A stretch of 64,000 nucleotides of DNA from Niastella sp966211305 (GCA_966211305.1 CBIHPC010000003.1:1-64000), one strand, 5' to 3'; positions 55,453 through 63,770 are shown, counted from the first letter of the stretch. Notes: generated by a model not told the origin, from the sequence alone. Translations and numbers: made by a program.

Positions 55453-56379
55453 TTATTTGCACTTGCTCTCCACTTGCGCAATAGCATTCTCAAGCGCCTC
55501 CTTACACGCCTGCAACGCATCGCGTTTTTCTTTGGCTTTGTCGAGCTCTTTCTTAAGCACTTCCACTTCTTCTTTGGCCTTGTCGCAATCTTCCCCGAGC
55601 TGTTTGTAATAAGGATCGTCATCGATCGGAAAGCGGATCTTCGGTTTCAGGTGGCAATGGTGTTTGTAACCGCCGCATTTGTCGTCATCCACTTTCACAT
55701 GCTCATCTTCCTGCTCTTCTTCTTCTACAGGATCGCAGCCGCAGTTGAGTTTGCTTTTCCAGTATTTCAATACTTCTTTCAACCCGTATTCTTCGCAGAT
55801 GTGAATGTGCAGGCCATAGGCGAGCTCGATGGCGATCACCACTTTGCTTATCAGACTATCGCGTGTGGCAATCACTGCATCGAGCTTTTTGCCATATTCT
55901 TCAATATATTTCATGATGCCAGTGCCGGGGGCCAGCTCGGGCCGTTTGAGGCAGTTGATGCATTGAATGAGCTCGTCGTATTTTATCTTCAGCCTGTCGA
56001 CCCGTTTGTACAGGTCTTCGATCATACAAAAGAGAATTTCAATGGCCTTGTTCACTTTGTCGGTGATCTTGCAAACCTTTTCAAGGTGCAGGATGAACAG
56101 TTCGAGCTGGCGGCATAAGGCATCCGCTTTTTCATCGGTGAGCTCCCAGTCGGCGCACCAGGCTTTCAGTTTATCGCGCCATTCAACGGCGAGGGTGTAT
56201 TCGGTTTCTTTGTGGCTGGCTATGGCCAGGGCTTCCTTCCAGTCGGCCGTAACCTCCACCAGGTCTTTTTTCCAGGCGTCATTGCAACAATCACCACCGG
56301 GGGTATCGCCGCCATTATCCTGTTTGCAGCAATCGAAGATGTCTTCTTCTATATTGCTCAGCGTACTATATTTTAACAT
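55453..56379 (-). CDS. Cys-rich coiled-coil protein of the eCIS locus, unknown
   Basis: A 308-residue soluble protein with no signal peptide. It is almost wholly helical with a C-terminal coiled coil (CDKAKEEVEVLKKELDKAKE, then KRDALQACKEALENAIA). It has about 15 cysteines, including paired ones (IFDCCKQDN and GDCCNDAW near the N terminus; LNCGCDP mid-protein). A Glu/Asp- and His-rich loop (EEEEQEDEHVKVDDDKCGG, YKHHCH) could bind metal. It lies between the tube genes and a second Cys-rich protein. No Afp/PVC counterpart is recognised. It may be a structural or cap component specific to Bacteroidota systems; that is conjecture. Confidence 0.7.
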   Translation of the reverse strand: MLKYSTLSNIEEDIFDCCKQDNGGDTPGGDCCNDAWKKDLVEVTADWKEALAIASHKETEYTLAVEWRDKLKAWCADWELTDEKADALCRQLELFILHLEKVCKITDKVNKAIEILFCMIEDLYKRVDRLKIKYDELIQCINCLKRPELAPGTGIMKYIEEYGKKLDAVIATRDSLISKVVIAIELAYGLHIHICEEYGLKEVLKYWKSKLNCGCDPVEEEEQEDEHVKVDDDKCGGYKHHCHLKPKIRFPIDDDPYYKQLGEDCDKAKEEVEVLKKELDKAKEKRDALQACKEALENAIAQVESKCK

Positions 56380-56413
56380 GCTGGCTGAATTTTAATTGAG
56401 TGAATAAAGGGTG

Positions 56414-57487
56414 TCAGCGGCTTTGCGCCTGTTGGTGATTGTGATCATGGTTGTGCTCGTCCTCGCAATAAATGTCCTTCACCTCTTTACAGATATCGCA
56501 GATCTCGCATTTGCATTTTTTGAAGCGGTCTTTTTTATTGCGGTCGTTGTCGTTATCGTCGTGCCGGTCGTTGTCGTCATCATCGCACCCGCAATCTTTA
56601 ATGCAATCGCAATCGTGGTGGCACAGGAAGTCCTTGGTATCGTCATCGGTTTCTATTTCGTTGCGTTTGTTGTACAGGGCGTGGCCGGCCGTGGCAAGCG
56701 TTTTAATGGCAGCGGTAAGTTCTTCCTGCGCTTTGGTGGTTGCGGTAGCGCCGGCTTTCATTCTGTCGGCCACCACATCGTCGAATGCTTTGGCGGCGGC
56801 GGAAAGGTCCTGCTGGAATTTGTCGAGCGTTTTGATATTCGAGAAGCTTTGAATACCGAGGATCTCTGCGGCGGAGGTGAAAATGATATCGATGTCCTTG
56901 GCCAGTGTTTCGGGCACTTCTACCAGGTGATCGAGTATTTCGCAAACGTTATCGCAGGCGTCAGGTTTTTTATCGTTCTGGTCATTGTCTTTTTTATCAC
57001 CGCATTCTTCGCCGCTTTTACAACCCAGAATGATCATTTGAGAAGCGTTGCAGCTATCCTTGCGGGCGGCGTCGAGTTTGGAAGCCGCATCGCGCAGTTC
57101 ACCGAATTTTGCCTTGGATTCCCTGGCGCCCGCCAGTACATCTTTCAACGCCTTTACCAGGTCGTCGTTCATTTTTACGTAGGAGGTAACGTTCTTCTTT
57201 ATTTCTTCAGAAGATTGTACCAGCTCGATGCCTGCCTTCAGTTCGAGGTTGCGCACGATGCGGTAGTTCTTTTCCGTTTTTATGAAACTGCATTTTTTGC
57301 GGTGGTATGCCCGCACATAACCTTCATAAGTGACTTCGCTCTGGCTCAGTTCACCGGTAAGCACGCTCAGGTTTTGGCAATACGTGTCTTTTATTTGTTT
57401 AATGGTTCTTTTGGTGGCCGTTTTGCCATTATCGTTACACGGCTTTTCAGCCGGTGGTTTTTTTGTATTTGATTGTTGAGAGGCCAT
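56414..57487 (-). CDS. Cys/Asp-rich coiled-coil protein of the eCIS locus, unknown
   Basis: A 357-residue helical protein with no export signal. The first 170 residues are long amphipathic helices. Cys/Asp-rich clusters appear at about 150-180 (GCKSGEECGDKKDNDQNDKK) and at the C terminus (HHDCDCIKDCGCDDDDNDRHDDNDND, in part, then CKCEICDICKEVKDIYC and HNHDHNH). The C-terminal region combines acidic repeats with Cys and His and looks suited to bind divalent metal. It sits between the sheath gene (147-bp gap) and the other Cys-rich gene (34-bp gap). The similar composition and position suggest the two act together. No known function. Confidence 0.7.
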   Translation of the reverse strand: MASQQSNTKKPPAEKPCNDNGKTATKRTIKQIKDTYCQNLSVLTGELSQSEVTYEGYVRAYHRKKCSFIKTEKNYRIVRNLELKAGIELVQSSEEIKKNVTSYVKMNDDLVKALKDVLAGARESKAKFGELRDAASKLDAARKDSCNASQMIILGCKSGEECGDKKDNDQNDKKPDACDNVCEILDHLVEVPETLAKDIDIIFTSAAEILGIQSFSNIKTLDKFQQDLSAAAKAFDDVVADRMKAGATATTKAQEELTAAIKTLATAGHALYNKRNEIETDDDTKDFLCHHDCDCIKDCGCDDDDNDRHDDNDNDRNKKDRFKKCKCEICDICKEVKDIYCEDEHNHDHNHQQAQSR

Positions 57488-57634
57488 GTTGATAGTTTTA
57501 AGTTACAGGTTGATAAATTCCTGGATCCCGGTTTCATTGGTTGCCGGTTAGCGGGGAATACAGGTTCCAGGTTGCCGCGACGGCTTACAGCTTGCAGCCT
57601 GAAGCTTGCAGCTGTATTTGCTTTCGGCTTTAGG
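57488..57634. repeat. 147-bp gap with AGCTTGCAGC repeats between sheath and Cys-rich genes
   Basis: Near 57590-57620 the gap contains two copies of GCTTGCAGC in the same direction with interleaved complementary CAGCTTGC/GCAGCTG parts, able to fold into alternative hairpins. It lies just after the sheath gene on the transcribed strand and could act as a partial terminator or RNA processing site that lowers downstream expression. Confidence 0.4.
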
Positions 57635-59044
57635 CTAAGATTCCGCCAGCATTTTATGCATAAAGCGCAGGATGATGAACTCCGCGGGGCGAACAACGGC
57701 CATGCCTATTTCCACTATCATTCTTCCTTCCCAGATGTCGAGCTCGGTCATGGTTTCACCTAAACCCACATGCACAAAGAAGGCTTCTTTGGTGCTGGCG
57801 CCCATCAGGGCCCCGGCCTTCCATTGTTGTGTGAGGTAGTTTTCGATCATCGATTTTACGCGTACCCAGGTATTGCGGTCGTTGGGTTCGAAAACAAATT
57901 GCTGGGTGGCATTTTTGGTCGATTCTTCCACCATATTGAAGAAACGGCGAACGGAGATATAACGCCATTCGTTGTCGTTGCCGGCGAGGGTACGGGCGCC
58001 CCAGATCAGGGCCGGACTGATACCTGTAAATGACCTGATAACGTTGATCGATTTACCGGCGGTAGTGTCAACGTTCAGCGTTTCCTGCATTTTATTGGTA
58101 ACAATAACTTCGGGGCGCGATGCGTAGTCGATGCTGATGTTGGCAGGCGCTTTCCATACCCCGCGGCTGTTGTCGGTAACGGCGTATTTGCCAACAACGG
58201 CAGAAGAAGCGGGCAGCAACAGTTCGATCTGGTTGATGGCATTCTTCGCCATGAAATAATAAGCGTTGTTAAAGCTCTTTAATTCATCGAGGTTGGCCAC
58301 GCCGCCGATACCGGTGATGGTTACCGATGCATCGTTGTCGTTCACGGTGCCCGGAACCTTGTAGTAATAATCGAGGCGGGTATATATGCGCGGATAATAC
58401 ACGGCGCCGTATTTAAAACGGTTGATATCGCCGGCCATGGTATTCCTGAATTCAGTGATATTGTCCACGGTGGGGTCGGCATCGATCCATACATCCATAA
58501 CCGTGAAGCGGTCCTGCAATTCAACACACTGGTCCATCGCTTCCTGGTGCAGGGTGCAATAATCGCCGAGCGAACTCATATTCATGCTGTCGGGGAAAAG
58601 AATAAGGGTAACCTCGTTCTCTTTTTCAATTTCATTGAGGCCATTCTGCAAAGTGGCCAGATCGATCACACCGCCGCCCGAGTAATCGCCAACGGAGACA
58701 ATATAACAGGGACCGCCGCCATTGATAAAGAACATTTGTAATGAATAATACATGAGGTATTTGGAAGGGGTGGTCACTTTTCCCTGTACATCGATGCGTG
58801 AAGGATTGGTGGTGTCGATGTTTACCGTGATGGTGGTTTCGGGTTCCGGAAAGCCGAAGTATTGTTCATACTCCAGCATAGAGCTGATGCGTTTCGGTTT
58901 TAAGAAAAGATCGTTGTCTTCTTTTAACCTGGCGATCTGGGTATAACCAATAAAGGCCGGAATGGCTGTTTCAACAGATGCAATAGAAGGGGGTAGTTTG
59001 GGTATTTCTTCTATATACACTCCGGGTGTTTTATATTCCTGCAT
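57635..59044 (-). CDS. Contractile tail sheath protein
   Basis: A 469-residue sheath subunit (Afp2-4-like). The N terminus YKTPGVYIEEIPKLPPSIASVETAIPAFIGYT is the classic sheath start. The C-terminal core contains PALIWGARTLAGNDNEWRYISVRRFFNMVEESTKNATQQFVFEPN and FFVHVGLGETMTELDIWEGRMIVEIGMAVVRPAEFIILRF, both highly characteristic. Only one sheath gene is present, whereas Afp and PVC have several, so this system uses a single-type sheath, as in AlgoCIS and similar Bacteroidota particles. Confidence 0.97.
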   Translation of the reverse strand: MQEYKTPGVYIEEIPKLPPSIASVETAIPAFIGYTQIARLKEDNDLFLKPKRISSMLEYEQYFGFPEPETTITVNIDTTNPSRIDVQGKVTTPSKYLMYYSLQMFFINGGGPCYIVSVGDYSGGGVIDLATLQNGLNEIEKENEVTLILFPDSMNMSSLGDYCTLHQEAMDQCVELQDRFTVMDVWIDADPTVDNITEFRNTMAGDINRFKYGAVYYPRIYTRLDYYYKVPGTVNDNDASVTITGIGGVANLDELKSFNNAYYFMAKNAINQIELLLPASSAVVGKYAVTDNSRGVWKAPANISIDYASRPEVIVTNKMQETLNVDTTAGKSINVIRSFTGISPALIWGARTLAGNDNEWRYISVRRFFNMVEESTKNATQQFVFEPNDRNTWVRVKSMIENYLTQQWKAGALMGASTKEAFFVHVGLGETMTELDIWEGRMIVEIGMAVVRPAEFIILRFMHKMLAES

Positions 59045-59107
59045 AATGCGATTGTTTTAAGGATTAAATATTTGTTGTGCTGATCGTTGATCTATTAAGT
59101 TAATGGT

Positions 59108-60430
59108 TCACGGTCCCAGCGGAAACATTTCCGAGGTGGGCACCGGTATTTCTGTAAACAAGCGGTTGCCTTCTACCCGCACCGGCTCGTATGCTTTCGG
59201 GTTGGGCAGATAGTGCAGTGAGCTGTCGGCTTTTTTATATAAGGTTGGGTAGTAACTATGCGAACGCGGACCGTCGGAGATCAACTGCCCGTTATTAAAG
59301 AAAAGCAGGTCGGGGTGGGTACCGGTCTTCAACACTCCGCCGTCCATACTGGAATAACGCCAGAAGCTCAACCGGCTTTTTACCCATATTTCAAAAATGG
59401 GCGGCGGAACGATAGTGGCATTGGCGTCATTGCGGCGGGTAATTAAAAAACCGGAGCCGTCTATAAGATTGAATGCGGCATTGGCGGGCGCCGGTTTTAT
59501 ATTCACCATACCCCAGATGTCTTTCGGGTCTATTCCCGATTCCCTGATAAATAATAGCGGGTGCGTATTGCTGTAACCGTCATCGGCGCTTACTTCAAGC
59601 GTATACAGCAGTGTATTATCGATGGTATTGCCGGCGGTTGTTTTTAGTTTGGTAATATCGAATTGAAGCGATGCCGTGTACAGGCGGCTGCCGCCGCTGC
59701 CGGCCTGTATGGTTTGAACGGTGGCATTGGTGTTGTCCTTCAGCGTAAAGCCGGCCTGTGTTACGGTATTGGCTGTTGGAAATGTATAATTAATATAGGG
59801 CGAAGTGAGCAGGTTATCCGCTTCGTTATAATAGTTACCGGGCGTTACCGGTAAAAACTGGTCGCCGCCGCCATTATCAACAAAAAAGGCGCGGGTATCA
59901 TTGGCGCCGAAAGCGGAGAGTTCGCCCTGTTCATATACTGCTGCTGCATCGAAGGCCGCTACCGGGTTGCTCAGGAAGGGAAATGTTTTAGCGCCGGGCA
60001 TGTCGTCGTTACTAAAATAACCGGCGGTTTTAATATTAGTGCGCAGGCGGCGGTTGGTATAAATATCGATATTGTGGTCTTTACGCAGCAACAACACCTT
60101 AATGTCCAGGTCATCGGGCAGTTCCACTACGGGCCGATACGCTTTGATATTACCGCCGAGGATAACCGGGGTTACTTCTATCCCGATCTTAAATCCTGAA
60201 TAACCGGTGACGAGTTTGAGCCGGTATTTGTTGAATACGCCCTGCATGGAGGGCGGCACTGCATAACGCAGATCGCTGCTGATGCTGCGGGCATTTTTCA
60301 GGAACCGGTCGCCCAGGAACAACTGGCGTGCGGCCGCGGTGCCTTCAAAGATGGTGGTATTGTCCTGGTTGGTGAGGTAGAACTCATGCAGCACCTGTAC
60401 TTCGAATAGTATTTTATATATGGTGGTCAT
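59108..60430 (-). CDS. Unknown eCIS-locus protein between DUF4255 and sheath genes
   Basis: A 440-residue, mostly beta-rich protein without signal peptide. It begins MTTIYKILFEVQVLHEFYLT and includes VVELPDDLDIKVLLLRKDHN, QFDITKLKTTAGNTI and PPPIFEIWVKSRLSFWRY. It is translationally coupled to the DUF4255 gene (ATGA at 60427-60430). The frame opens farther upstream, but that part overlaps DUF4255. No Afp counterpart is evident. Its position suggests a role at the sheath/tube end opposite the baseplate or on the particle surface. It could also be the missing cap adaptor or fibre-like component. Confidence 0.72.
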   Translation of the reverse strand: MTTIYKILFEVQVLHEFYLTNQDNTTIFEGTAAARQLFLGDRFLKNARSISSDLRYAVPPSMQGVFNKYRLKLVTGYSGFKIGIEVTPVILGGNIKAYRPVVELPDDLDIKVLLLRKDHNIDIYTNRRLRTNIKTAGYFSNDDMPGAKTFPFLSNPVAAFDAAAVYEQGELSAFGANDTRAFFVDNGGGDQFLPVTPGNYYNEADNLLTSPYINYTFPTANTVTQAGFTLKDNTNATVQTIQAGSGGSRLYTASLQFDITKLKTTAGNTIDNTLLYTLEVSADDGYSNTHPLLFIRESGIDPKDIWGMVNIKPAPANAAFNLIDGSGFLITRRNDANATIVPPPIFEIWVKSRLSFWRYSSMDGGVLKTGTHPDLLFFNNGQLISDGPRSHSYYPTLYKKADSSLHYLPNPKAYEPVRVEGNRLFTEIPVPTSEMFPLGP

Positions 60431-61074
60431 TGGGCAGGCGGCATTTGCGTTGAGGAGGAATTGTTGGTAAGCTCTTCTATCAATGGTACTTCCCTTACCA
60501 GTTTGCGATCGGTAATGGCTACCAGGCGTAGTTTGTACATTACAAAAGGCATTTGTTTGCCGCCCAGCGAAGCCCACAGATAGTTGATCTGTTCAAATGA
60601 AAGGGTGTACAACTCTGCTTTGATGTTCATATTGATAAGGTCGTCGCTGGCGAATTTTGCGGGATCATAAAACGAGGAAGTGGCCAGTGAAAATGAATTT
60701 TTACCCTGGAAGAACCTGATCACATGCGATAACTTTTCGAGGGCGTCGAGATAATTGTTATCGTTCTGTCCGGCCGTTTTGTTACACGATGTTATCAGCA
60801 GGTACAAGTTAAGATACACCGGCGGGTTCTCGTAGCGCGCGGTATTGCCGCCATTGCGTTTCTGGTACGGCGTATTCTTTAGCGTACTTTCTTCCTCTAT
60901 GTTTACAAGGGTAAACACGATCTTATCGTCGAGGTTAGCCGGCGAATTCGATTCAAACAGGGCGATGTTTTCCACCACCACCATTGTATCTGCGTTCGAC
61001 TCAGGACTATAACCATGGGCAGCGAGGTATACTACCAGTTCTTTTCTGATTAAAGAAATAGCATCATGAATCAT
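60427..61074 (-). CDS. DUF4255 tail-terminator/cap protein (Afp16-like)
   Basis: A 215-residue protein of the DUF4255 family. It shows MIHDAISLIRKELVVYLAAHGY, then KIVFTLVNIEEESTLKN, PPVYLNLYLLITSCNK and YLDALEKLSHVIRFFQGKNSF. In Afp/PVC particles this protein (Afp16) caps the end of the tube and sheath and fixes their length. Here it is the first gene of the operon. The ATG at 61072-61074 is the natural start. Confidence 0.93.
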   Translation of the reverse strand: MIHDAISLIRKELVVYLAAHGYSPESNADTMVVVENIALFESNSPANLDDKIVFTLVNIEEESTLKNTPYQKRNGGNTARYENPPVYLNLYLLITSCNKTAGQNDNNYLDALEKLSHVIRFFQGKNSFSLATSSFYDPAKFASDDLINMNIKAELYTLSFEQINYLWASLGGKQMPFVMYKLRLVAITDRKLVREVPLIEELTNNSSSTQMPPAQ

Positions 61075-61232
61075 ATCATTATATGATTACAGCATTATTG
61101 AATTTTAGGAATCTTGAAACGTGCTTACAGTGTTCGGGTATTTCTTACGGCTGGGTACGGGGGGTATGTGTGCAGAAGTAATAAATCAGCAATCAATAAA
61201 ATAAAGGTAGGGTATTGATTTGTGTTACCAAA

Positions 61233-61247
61233 TACCACAATGTGGTA
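61233..61247. promoter_or_regulatory. Perfect dyad upstream of the eCIS operon, operator-like
   Basis: TACCACA and TGTGGTA flank a single A, a perfect 7-bp inverted repeat about 160 bp upstream of the first eCIS gene. A half-site-like TTACCA lies 4 bp before it at 61225-61230. The symmetry and position suit a DNA-binding regulator; no regulator gene is adjacent. Confidence 0.45.
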
Positions 61248-61306
61248 ATTTATAAAAACAGGAATAGTAACAGCATTTATTGATCATGCACAAAAAATAA
61301 AAGCTG

Positions 61307-61337
61307 TTAACAAAAAGTTGTACAGTTTTTTTGTTAA
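61307..61337 (-). terminator. Likely terminator of the yihY-like gene
   Basis: TTAACAAAAA (61307-61316) and TTTTTGTTAA (61328-61337) form a 10-bp AT-only stem with an 11-nt loop. On the minus strand it is followed by CAGC and a T-rich tract (complement of 61291-61302), consistent with termination after yihY and before the eCIS promoter. The stem is weak, so confidence is modest. Confidence 0.5.
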
Positions 61338-61402
61338 TAACTGTTGCGTGTATATACTAACTCAAAAAGGGGATGTGTATTGAAGTACCTGTTACACTGC
61401 TG

Positions 61403-62341
61403 CTATTTTTTGATCTCTTTAACCGATGTATTGTTGTGTTTATCAGTTTCTACTTCAATTTTTTTTAAAGACACCGCATAATCATTCGGTTCAATGGAAG
61501 ATCCTTTATGCGCGCTCCATGCTTTTGCAAATTCAGCGCCTATATATAATATGATGGCGGAATAATAAACCCACAGCAACAATACTACCAGCGAGCCGGC
61601 TGCCCCGTACGTTGAGCTGATATCACTTCTTCCTATATAGAAGGAGACGCCGAATTTGCCGATCATGAATAATATACCGGAAGCGATGGCGCCGGGCAGC
61701 ACATCTTTCCATTTGGTTTTTGCATCGGGCAGTACTTTAAAGATCAAAGCAAACAGCGACGTGATAACAGAGAATGAGATCACGAGGTTTAAAATATAAA
61801 ATACCGCTACGGTAATGTCTGGAAAACTGGCTTTTAAGCGGTTGCTCAATGCTTCTATGACACTTGAAATAGCCAGGGAAACCAGCAATAAGAAACCGAG
61901 GCTCACGATGATGGAAAACGATAAGAACCGTGTTCTGATAAATTGCCAAAACCCTTTTTGCGGTTTTGCTTTAAAGCCCCAGATGGTATTGATGGAGTCC
62001 TGGATCTCTGCAAACACTGCAGTTGCGCTGAACAGCAGTGTAACAATGCCGATCACGGCGGCAAAGGTTTCTTTACCGCTCAGCGATGCGTTCTTTATGA
62101 TCGTTTGAAGTTGTAACGCCGCCTCGCGGCCAACAAACTGTTGCAGCTGGTTATTGATCTCTCCCTGTATGGCTTCCTGCCCCAGGAAAATGCTGCATAA
62201 AAAAATGATCACCACCAGCAATGGCCCCATCGAAAAAACGGTGGTGTAGGCAAGCGCTGCGCTGTATTTTAAGATCTTGTCTTCCATAAAACTCCTGAAA
62301 GACTTCAGCAGCACTTGCCATATGGTTTTGAGGCGATTCAT
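61403..62341 (-). CDS. YihY/BrkB-family inner-membrane protein
   Basis: A 312-residue polytopic membrane protein of the YihY (BrkB/UPF0761) family. There are about six helices, with the family text LKYSAALAYTTVFSMGPLLVVII near the N terminus, then FSATAVFAEIQDSINTIWGF and the C-terminal ISSTYGAAGSLVVLLLWVYYSAIILYIGAEFAKAWS. The cytosolic tail is Lys/Glu-rich. An upstream TTG at 62350 is in frame, but ATG 62341 is preferred. The family's role is unsettled; the old ribonuclease BN name is wrong. Nothing ties it to the injection system apart from shared direction. Confidence 0.92.
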   Translation of the reverse strand: MNRLKTIWQVLLKSFRSFMEDKILKYSAALAYTTVFSMGPLLVVIIFLCSIFLGQEAIQGEINNQLQQFVGREAALQLQTIIKNASLSGKETFAAVIGIVTLLFSATAVFAEIQDSINTIWGFKAKPQKGFWQFIRTRFLSFSIIVSLGFLLLVSLAISSVIEALSNRLKASFPDITVAVFYILNLVISFSVITSLFALIFKVLPDAKTKWKDVLPGAIASGILFMIGKFGVSFYIGRSDISSTYGAAGSLVVLLLWVYYSAIILYIGAEFAKAWSAHKGSSIEPNDYAVSLKKIEVETDKHNNTSVKEIKK

Positions 62342-62415
62342 CCGTTTCAACTGTAATGCAGTTTTTATCTTCTGAATTCGCTTAAATAATCATACCAGCG
62401 GCCGTGCGCATATCA

Positions 62416-63735
62416 TCATTTCGCTATATCTATCTTCACCTTTTTGTTCTTGATCTTCTCATTTTTGATCGATGTAATGGTATGACTGGCGTGCGATTTA
62501 CGGATGGCCACAAAGGAGAAGAAATCTTTTACCTCTATCAGCCCGATATCTTCTTTTTTCAGCTGGCCTTTATTGGCGAGAAAACCTACGATGTCAACCT
62601 TGTTCACTTTGTCTTTTTTACCGGCGCCGATAAACAGGGTGGTCCATACCGGTTTTTGAGGCAATACGGGTGTGGCGGGCAGTTCGATGGTTGCGGGTGG
62701 TGGCGTAATGTATTCGGGGAGGTATTCGTGTGGGGCCAGGATGAGAATGGCGGTGCCGCTGGCGTCCATACGGGCGGTACGGCCATTGCGATGGGTGAAC
62801 GATTCCTGGTTGGGGGGTAACTGGTAATGTATAATGTAACGGATGTTGGGGATGTCCAGTCCGCGTGCTGCGAGGTCGGTGGTCACCAGTACGTTCGAGC
62901 TGCCGTTGCGGAATTTGCACAAAGCGCTGTCGCGTTCCTGTTGTTCCATAGCGCCATGGTAAAATACGTTTACGATGCCTTTGTCTTTCAGGAATGCGCT
63001 TACCTCCTCTACAAACTCGCGCTGGTTGCAGAATATTATGGTAGAACGGTTGCCCAGGGCGCAGATAAGCCTGAACAGGGTGTCGGATTTGTCGCGGTCA
63101 TCACTGCGCACCTGCTGAACGGCGAGGGCGGGGGATTTTTCGCCTGTTAAAAAATTGATCTTAACGGGTTCCTGCAATCCTACAAACGGCGGCACTACCA
63201 CCGCTTCTGTAGCTGAGGTGAGTATTCTTTTCTTTACCGCCGGCAGCGATTGTATAATGAACGACATTTCATCTTCAAAACCCTGCTCCAGCGATTTATC
63301 GAACTCATCGAGCACAAGGGATTCTATGTGGGTGGTAGTAATATTACCACGGCGAATATGATCGGCGAGGCGGCCCGGTGTGCCCACGATCAGTTCAGGC
63401 GCCTGCAGCAGGTTGTTCTCCTCGGTTTCGCGTTTGTGGCCGCCATAACAGCAGGTGATCTTGAAACCGGTTCCCATTCTTTTGAAAACAAGCTCAATTT
63501 GCAGGGCCAGTTCGCGCGAGGGCACAATGATCAATGCCTGGGTTACTGATTTTTTTTCGAGCAACCGGGTTATTGGCAGCAGGAAAGCGAGCGTTTTACC
63601 GGAGCCGGTATCGGCCAGCAATACTACTTCGTTCGACGTTTTATTCGCCTCTAAAGATGCCTGCTGCATCTCGTTCAAAGCCTCTATCTGTAAATTGGAA
63701 AGTGTGTTCTCAATGGAGAATATAGTTTTCTGCAT
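62416..63735 (-). CDS. DEAD-box ATP-dependent RNA helicase with DbpA RNA-binding domain
   Basis: A 439-residue helicase. Conserved motifs in order: ADTGSGKT (Walker A), PSRELALQ (Ia), TPGRL (Ib), LDEFD (II, with Phe in place of the usual Ala of DEAD), TSATE (III), ARGLDIP (V) and HRNGRTAR (VI). The C-terminal 80 residues, starting near TTLFIGAGKKDKVNKVDIVGFL, form the RRM-like DbpA domain that targets helicases to 23S rRNA. A role in ribosome assembly is expected. An open frame extends upstream to 63996, but ATG 63735 begins the conserved protein. A TAnnTTTG-type promoter box sits just upstream. Confidence 0.93.
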   Translation of the reverse strand: MQKTIFSIENTLSNLQIEALNEMQQASLEANKTSNEVVLLADTGSGKTLAFLLPITRLLEKKSVTQALIIVPSRELALQIELVFKRMGTGFKITCCYGGHKRETEENNLLQAPELIVGTPGRLADHIRRGNITTTHIESLVLDEFDKSLEQGFEDEMSFIIQSLPAVKKRILTSATEAVVVPPFVGLQEPVKINFLTGEKSPALAVQQVRSDDRDKSDTLFRLICALGNRSTIIFCNQREFVEEVSAFLKDKGIVNVFYHGAMEQQERDSALCKFRNGSSNVLVTTDLAARGLDIPNIRYIIHYQLPPNQESFTHRNGRTARMDASGTAILILAPHEYLPEYITPPPATIELPATPVLPQKPVWTTLFIGAGKKDKVNKVDIVGFLANKGQLKKEDIGLIEVKDFFSFVAIRKSHASHTITSIKNEKIKNKKVKIDIAK

Positions 63736-63739
63736 CCGG

Positions 63740-63770
63740 CAAAAGTACGTACCAATAGGCAATAAGCAAT
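63740..63770 (-). promoter_or_regulatory. Putative promoter of the DEAD-box helicase gene
   Basis: On the minus strand TACTTTTG (complement of 63740-63747) matches the -7 consensus TAnnTTTG. ATTG (complement of 63767-63770) sits 19 bp upstream as a possible -33 element. The -7 box is only 4 bp from the ATG, implying a leaderless or very short-leader transcript. Confidence 0.45.

Larger units (their letters stand above)
61075..61402. other. Injection-operon upstream region (328 bp)
   Basis: This AT-rich stretch lies between the yihY-like gene's 3' end and the first eCIS gene, so it should carry the operon promoter on the minus strand. I found no exact TAnnTTTG box; the closest is a TA-TTT-TTTG-like stretch near 61290-61300 with one extra base. 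Two structured elements are listed separately (61233-61247 and 61307-61337). Confidence 0.5.

Noticed and set aside
55249..56118. Plus-strand frame of 289 codons opposite the Cys-rich coiled-coil gene
   Set aside because: It is Phe/Val-rich antisense of a Lys/Glu-rich helical protein, starts in the repeat gap and has no domain features.
56411..57472. Plus-strand frame of 353 codons opposite the second Cys-rich gene
   Set aside because: It mirrors the coding strand's codon pattern; the minus-strand protein fits the operon direction and has coherent helices.
28394..61074. Prophage or classical type VI secretion system
   Set aside because: No capsid, portal, terminase, integrase, TssJLM or ClpV genes were seen, while the DUF4255, CIS tape measure, DUF4157 and AAA+ set is typical of eCIS.
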